The notes below the pieces were generated by a model. The model made no database searches. It saw only the letters and a program-made list of their open reading frames with translations, and had not been told where the DNA came from. From assembly GCA_937930625.1 (NCBI GenBank), contig CALHBW010000269.1:1-5975 (forward strand): a DNA stretch of 5,975 nucleotides, written 5' to 3'. Shown here piece by piece: positions 4,369 to 5,975 of the stretch. The translations under genes were made by a program, and so were the position numbers. Every line of letters begins with the position of its first letter. Position 1 is the first letter of the stretch. The DNA comes from an uncultured Saprospiraceae bacterium (GTDB lineage Bacteria; Bacteroidota; Bacteroidia; Chitinophagales; Saprospiraceae).

Positions 4369-5975
4369 ATGTTACACAACAACATCATAGCTGTACTTAT
4401 ACTTGCAATGTGCGCCCTCAGTGCCTTTGCTCAACCCCAACAACGCCCGACCAAAAAGGAACTCTATATTCAGGGTTTGTTTATTGACGCCAATAAGTCC
4501 AAGATGTTGGGCAATATCAATTTGGCAATTGAGCGATTTGAGGCGGTTCTGAAAGAAGATAAAAAGAACCATGTAGCCATGTACGAGTTGTCCGAATTGT
4601 ATATCTTAAAAAAGGATGACGAGAAGGCAATGCGTTACATCAAATCTGCGCTTGACCTTGACTCCGACAATACCTATTATAATTCATTGTATGCCGATAT
4701 TTTGGTACATCGAAGCAATTTTGATGGCGCATCCAAAGTCTATAATAGATTGATTAAAAACGACCCCGACAATGAAGATTTATACTTCGAGCAAGCCTAT
4801 CTTTTGGCTAAGGCAGACCGCTATGATGAGGCGATTCGTATTTATGATATGTTGGAGGGAAAAACAGGTATTATTCCTGAAATTTCCAAACAAAAATACG
4901 ACCTCTACATGCGTAACAACCAGCCCAAAAAAGCACTCGAAGAACTCCAAAAACTCGCCAACATCGACCCCACGAACATCCCCAGTCAATTGCTCCTTGC
5001 AAATCATCACGAGCGCATGGGCGCGAAGGATAAAGCCTCCAAAATTTACAAGAAAGTTCTCGAACGCGACCCTGAAAACCCTGATGCTACCCTCGCCCTT
5101 GCCAGTCTCTACCAAACACAAGGCGAAACCAGCCAATACCTGCGCTCCATGCGCTCCGTATTCGGCAATTCCGATGTCGATATTGACCTCAAAATCAAAG
5201 AAATAGTACCTTATATCAAAGAAGTTTCAGAAAGCAAAGACGCGGCACTACAAGCAGAAGCTATCAGCCTCACCAAATTGCTCACAGAAACGCACCCCGA
5301 CGAAGCCAAAGCATTTTCTGTACATGGTGATATGCTGAATTATTGTGAAAAACCGCTCGAAGCACTCCCGCAATACGAACGCGCAGTCGCACTCGAAAGC
5401 AATGCTTTTGTGGTATGGGAACAAATATTTTTCATCAATTCCGCGCTCAATCAGCCAAAAGAATTATTGGAAAATACCGAAACTGCGCTCGAACTTTTCC
5501 CCGCCCAACCCGCAGTGTATTTCTTCAACGGCTTGGCACTCACCCAACTCAAACGCCACCGAGAAGCCCTTGATATTCTCGAAGAAGCCTTGATGATGAC
5601 GGGCAGAAATCCTTCTTTAAAAGAGCAAGTTCTCATCCAAATCGGCGTCAATTACGGCTACTTGGGAAAACCCGAAAAATCGGACGGCGCATTTGAAGAA
5701 GCCTTGAGTCTCAACGATAAAAGTCCGCTGGCACTCAATAATTACGCCTACCACCTCGCCCTACGCGGCGAAGACATCAAACGTGCCGAGCAAATGGTAG
5801 AACAAGCCCTCAACGAATCGCCCAACGACCCTTCCATCCAAGATACATACGGTTGGATGCTCTACAAAAAAGGCAAGTATAAAGAAGCCCAAAAATGGAT
5901 TAAAAAAGCCCTCGACAACGGCGCAGCCAACAACCCCACCGTACTCGAAAATTATGGCAACGTCCTCTTCCAACT
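4369..5975 (+). CDS. Periplasmic tetratricopeptide-repeat protein (3' end missing)
   Basis: An open frame of 535 complete codons with no stop, running off the right edge. The ATG at 4369 gives a Sec signal peptide (MLHNNIIAVLILAMCALSAFA, residues 1-21, AFA cleavage motif, then Q22), so the protein is probably exported to the periplasm. The rest is nearly all 34-residue TPR helix pairs. About twelve can be picked out, for example 102-135 (ending KNDPDN), 204-237 (ending ERDPEN), 314-347, 381-414, 452-486 and 487-520 (TYGWMLYKKGKYKEAQKWIKKAL). Residues 260-312 are less regular. TPR arrays act as protein-binding scaffolds; no catalytic domain is visible. In Bacteroidota, TPR proteins of this type (typically about 550-600 residues, from memory) often follow a nucleotidyltransferase gene and precede a DUF4292 lipoprotein and an M23 peptidase, so a role in envelope assembly is plausible but inferred. 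Synonymous codon choice shifts near 4890. Confidence 0.93.
   Translation, partial: MLHNNIIAVLILAMCALSAFAQPQQRPTKKELYIQGLFIDANKSKMLGNINLAIERFEAVLKEDKKNHVAMYELSELYILKKDDEKAMRYIKSALDLDSDNTYYNSLYADILVHRSNFDGASKVYNRLIKNDPDNEDLYFEQAYLLAKADRYDEAIRIYDMLEGKTGIIPEISKQKYDLYMRNNQPKKALEELQKLANIDPTNIPSQLLLANHHERMGAKDKASKIYKKVLERDPENPDATLALASLYQTQGETSQYLRSMRSVFGNSDVDIDLKIKEIVPYIKEVSESKDAALQAEAISLTKLLTETHPDEAKAFSVHGDMLNYCEKPLEALPQYERAVALESNAFVVWEQIFFINSALNQPKELLENTETALELFPAQPAVYFFNGLALTQLKRHREALDILEEALMMTGRNPSLKEQVLIQIGVNYGYLGKPEKSDGAFEEALSLNDKSPLALNNYAYHLALRGEDIKRAEQMVEQALNESPNDPSIQDTYGWMLYKKGKYKEAQKWIKKALDNGAANNPTVLENYGNVLFQ

Noticed and set aside
4263..4487. Small plus-strand frame rich in LSHL repeats
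   Set aside because: It translates array C and then the wrong frame of the TPR gene.
4772..5206. Plus-strand 144-residue frame and the opposite-strand frame at 4780-5136
   Set aside because: Both lie wholly inside the TPR gene, which has continuous family-like sequence in its own frame.

Overview
The window looks like chromosomal DNA from a member of the Bacteroidota. The main evidence is a secreted protein ending in a type IX secretion sorting domain preceded by the phylum's typical 'LPLELTAF...' module. In addition, no start codon has a clear Shine-Dalgarno sequence, and a TAnnTTTG-type promoter element is present. The codon pattern and general look suggest a moderate-to-low GC genome, possibly related to Saprospiraceae or Chitinophagales, but the sequence alone does not settle the family.

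Layout. Positions 2-439 (+) hold the C-terminal part of a cyclophilin-type peptidyl-prolyl isomerase. It converges on a small secreted protein of unknown function (560-1204, -). An AT-rich stretch of about 530 bases without a gene follows, with two small inverted repeats at its left end. Next is a 402-residue type IX secreted protein (1736-2944, -). It is divergent from a sugar-phosphate nucleotidyltransferase (3220-4224, +), which is followed in the same direction by a long periplasmic TPR protein (4369 to beyond the right edge, +). From memory, a nucleotidyltransferase followed by a TPR protein is a recurrent pair in Bacteroidota, usually near dut, a DUF4292 lipoprotein and an M23 peptidase. 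This suggests a role linked to the cell envelope or surface polysaccharide.

The most unusual content is intergenic. Three of the four spacers are largely filled by short tandem repeats of 7 or 8 bases, arranged as two inverted arms around a centre: 441-560 (unit AACTCGC), 3081-3213 (unit ATGAGTAA) and 4222-4366 (unit TGAGACG). The unit sequences differ but the plan is the same. The 5' arm always carries a GAG-containing unit and the 3' arm its CTC complement, and the arrays run right up to stop or start codons. In the second array the arms are a perfect 34-base inverted repeat, including the variant units. This points to inverted duplication or arm-to-arm correction and not to independent slippage. 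These arrays are the best candidate here for something not yet described.
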